Assembly (NCBI GenBank): GCA_025453855.1
Contig: JALOPO010000129.1
Coordinates: forward strand, 1 to 6,383
DNA: 6,383 bases
From: Gemmatimonadaceae bacterium
GTDB taxonomy: Bacteria; Gemmatimonadota; Gemmatimonadetes; Gemmatimonadales; Gemmatimonadaceae
Direction: 5' to 3'
Shown here in pieces: positions 6,214 to 6,383 of the stretch. How positions within the stretch are numbered: position 1 is the stretch's first letter; every line of letters starts with the position of its first letter. Both the position numbers and the translations under genes were made by a program. Below the pieces are notes generated by a model. That model was not told where the DNA came from. It did not search any database and worked only from the letters and a program-made list of their open reading frames with translations.

Positions 6214-6383
6214 ATGAGAACGCACATCATCCGCGCCCTGGGGGCGCTGGTCCTCGCATCGGCGCTCGATGCGCAGCGGGAGACGGGACCGGGGGTCGAC
6301 AGCGCGCTCCTCGGCTCGCTGCAGTGGCGCAGCGTCGGGCCGCTGCGCGGTGGGCGGGCGACGGCGGTCACGGGGATCGCGGC
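6214..6383 (+). CDS. Secreted BNR/sortilin-type beta-propeller protein, N-terminal fragment
   Basis: The first 56 residues of a gene that runs off the window. It opens with MRTHIIRALGALVLASALDA, a Sec signal peptide with likely cleavage at LDA/Q (20/21). After a short linker comes LQWRSVGPLRGGRATAVTGIA (36-56). The 'WRSxGPxRGGRxTAVxG' opening is typical of large secreted proteins annotated as WD40/YVTN/BNR-like or VPS10/sortilin-like 'glycosyl hydrolases', roughly 1000 residues long and abundant in Gemmatimonadota, Acidobacteriota and Bacteroidota. In those, it is the first strand of the first propeller blade. The start is supported by an AGGA site and by the signal peptide beginning directly at this ATG. 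Enzymatic activity cannot be inferred from this fragment. It lies 433 bp after the regulator gene, beyond the long inverted repeat, so a separate promoter is likely. Confidence 0.8.
   Translation, partial: MRTHIIRALGALVLASALDAQRETGPGVDSALLGSLQWRSVGPLRGGRATAVTGIA

Noticed and set aside
5960..6217. Small + strand open frame (85 codons) in the intergenic region, and matching minus-strand frames such as 6036-6371
   Set aside because: The translations consist of the tandem-repeat sequence (LQFAVAVRG, ELQRRTATANCN) read through the palindrome. There is no ribosome site and no known domain.

Overview
The window is a GC-rich (about 70% G+C) stretch of bacterial chromosome with all five recognisable genes on the + strand. 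The gene content suggests a soil or sediment bacterium of the Gemmatimonadota or a similar phylum. The pointers are a lipoprotein made of invasin-like Ig repeats, a very large periplasmic-propeller histidine kinase, and the start of a secreted BNR/sortilin-type propeller protein with a 'WRSVGPLRGGR' opening. This assignment is inference from gene style; no phylogenetic marker gene is present.

Layout: (1) positions 1-1004 hold the 3' part of a class I nitronate monooxygenase (FMN, TIM barrel) whose true start lies before the window. (2) 1079-1759 encode a small lipoprotein with two tandem Ig-like (Big_1-type) domains. (3) 1760-1867 are non-coding, with a terminator-like hairpin and then two nearly identical 12-bp palindromic sites 24 bp apart, a candidate operator/promoter zone. 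(4) 1868-5110 and 5103-5780 form an 8-nt-overlapping two-component operon. It comprises a 1080-residue sensor kinase (signal peptide, 14 propeller blades, Y_Y_Y domain, one membrane helix, HisKA, HATPase) and a 225-residue FixJ/NarL-type response regulator. The kinase has the sensory layout of the hybrid two-component systems (HTCS) of Bacteroidetes, but its regulator is a separate LuxR-type protein. (5) 5781-6213 are non-coding and unusual: a 53-bp perfect tandem duplication that includes the regulator's stop codon is followed by a roughly 315-bp inverted repeat with very well matched arms. The outer parts of those arms are 13-bp tandem repeats. (6) From 6214 a secreted propeller protein begins and runs off the window.

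The kinase and regulator are the only genes with clear functional coupling: an extracytoplasmic ligand would be sensed by the propeller/Y_Y_Y part, and the signal passed through His864 to Asp74 of the regulator to change transcription. The flanking genes may be unrelated neighbours or targets; nothing in the sequence proves either. The most interesting non-genic object is the long inverted repeat at 5847-6161, which looks like a dispersed palindromic element or a strongly folded RNA.
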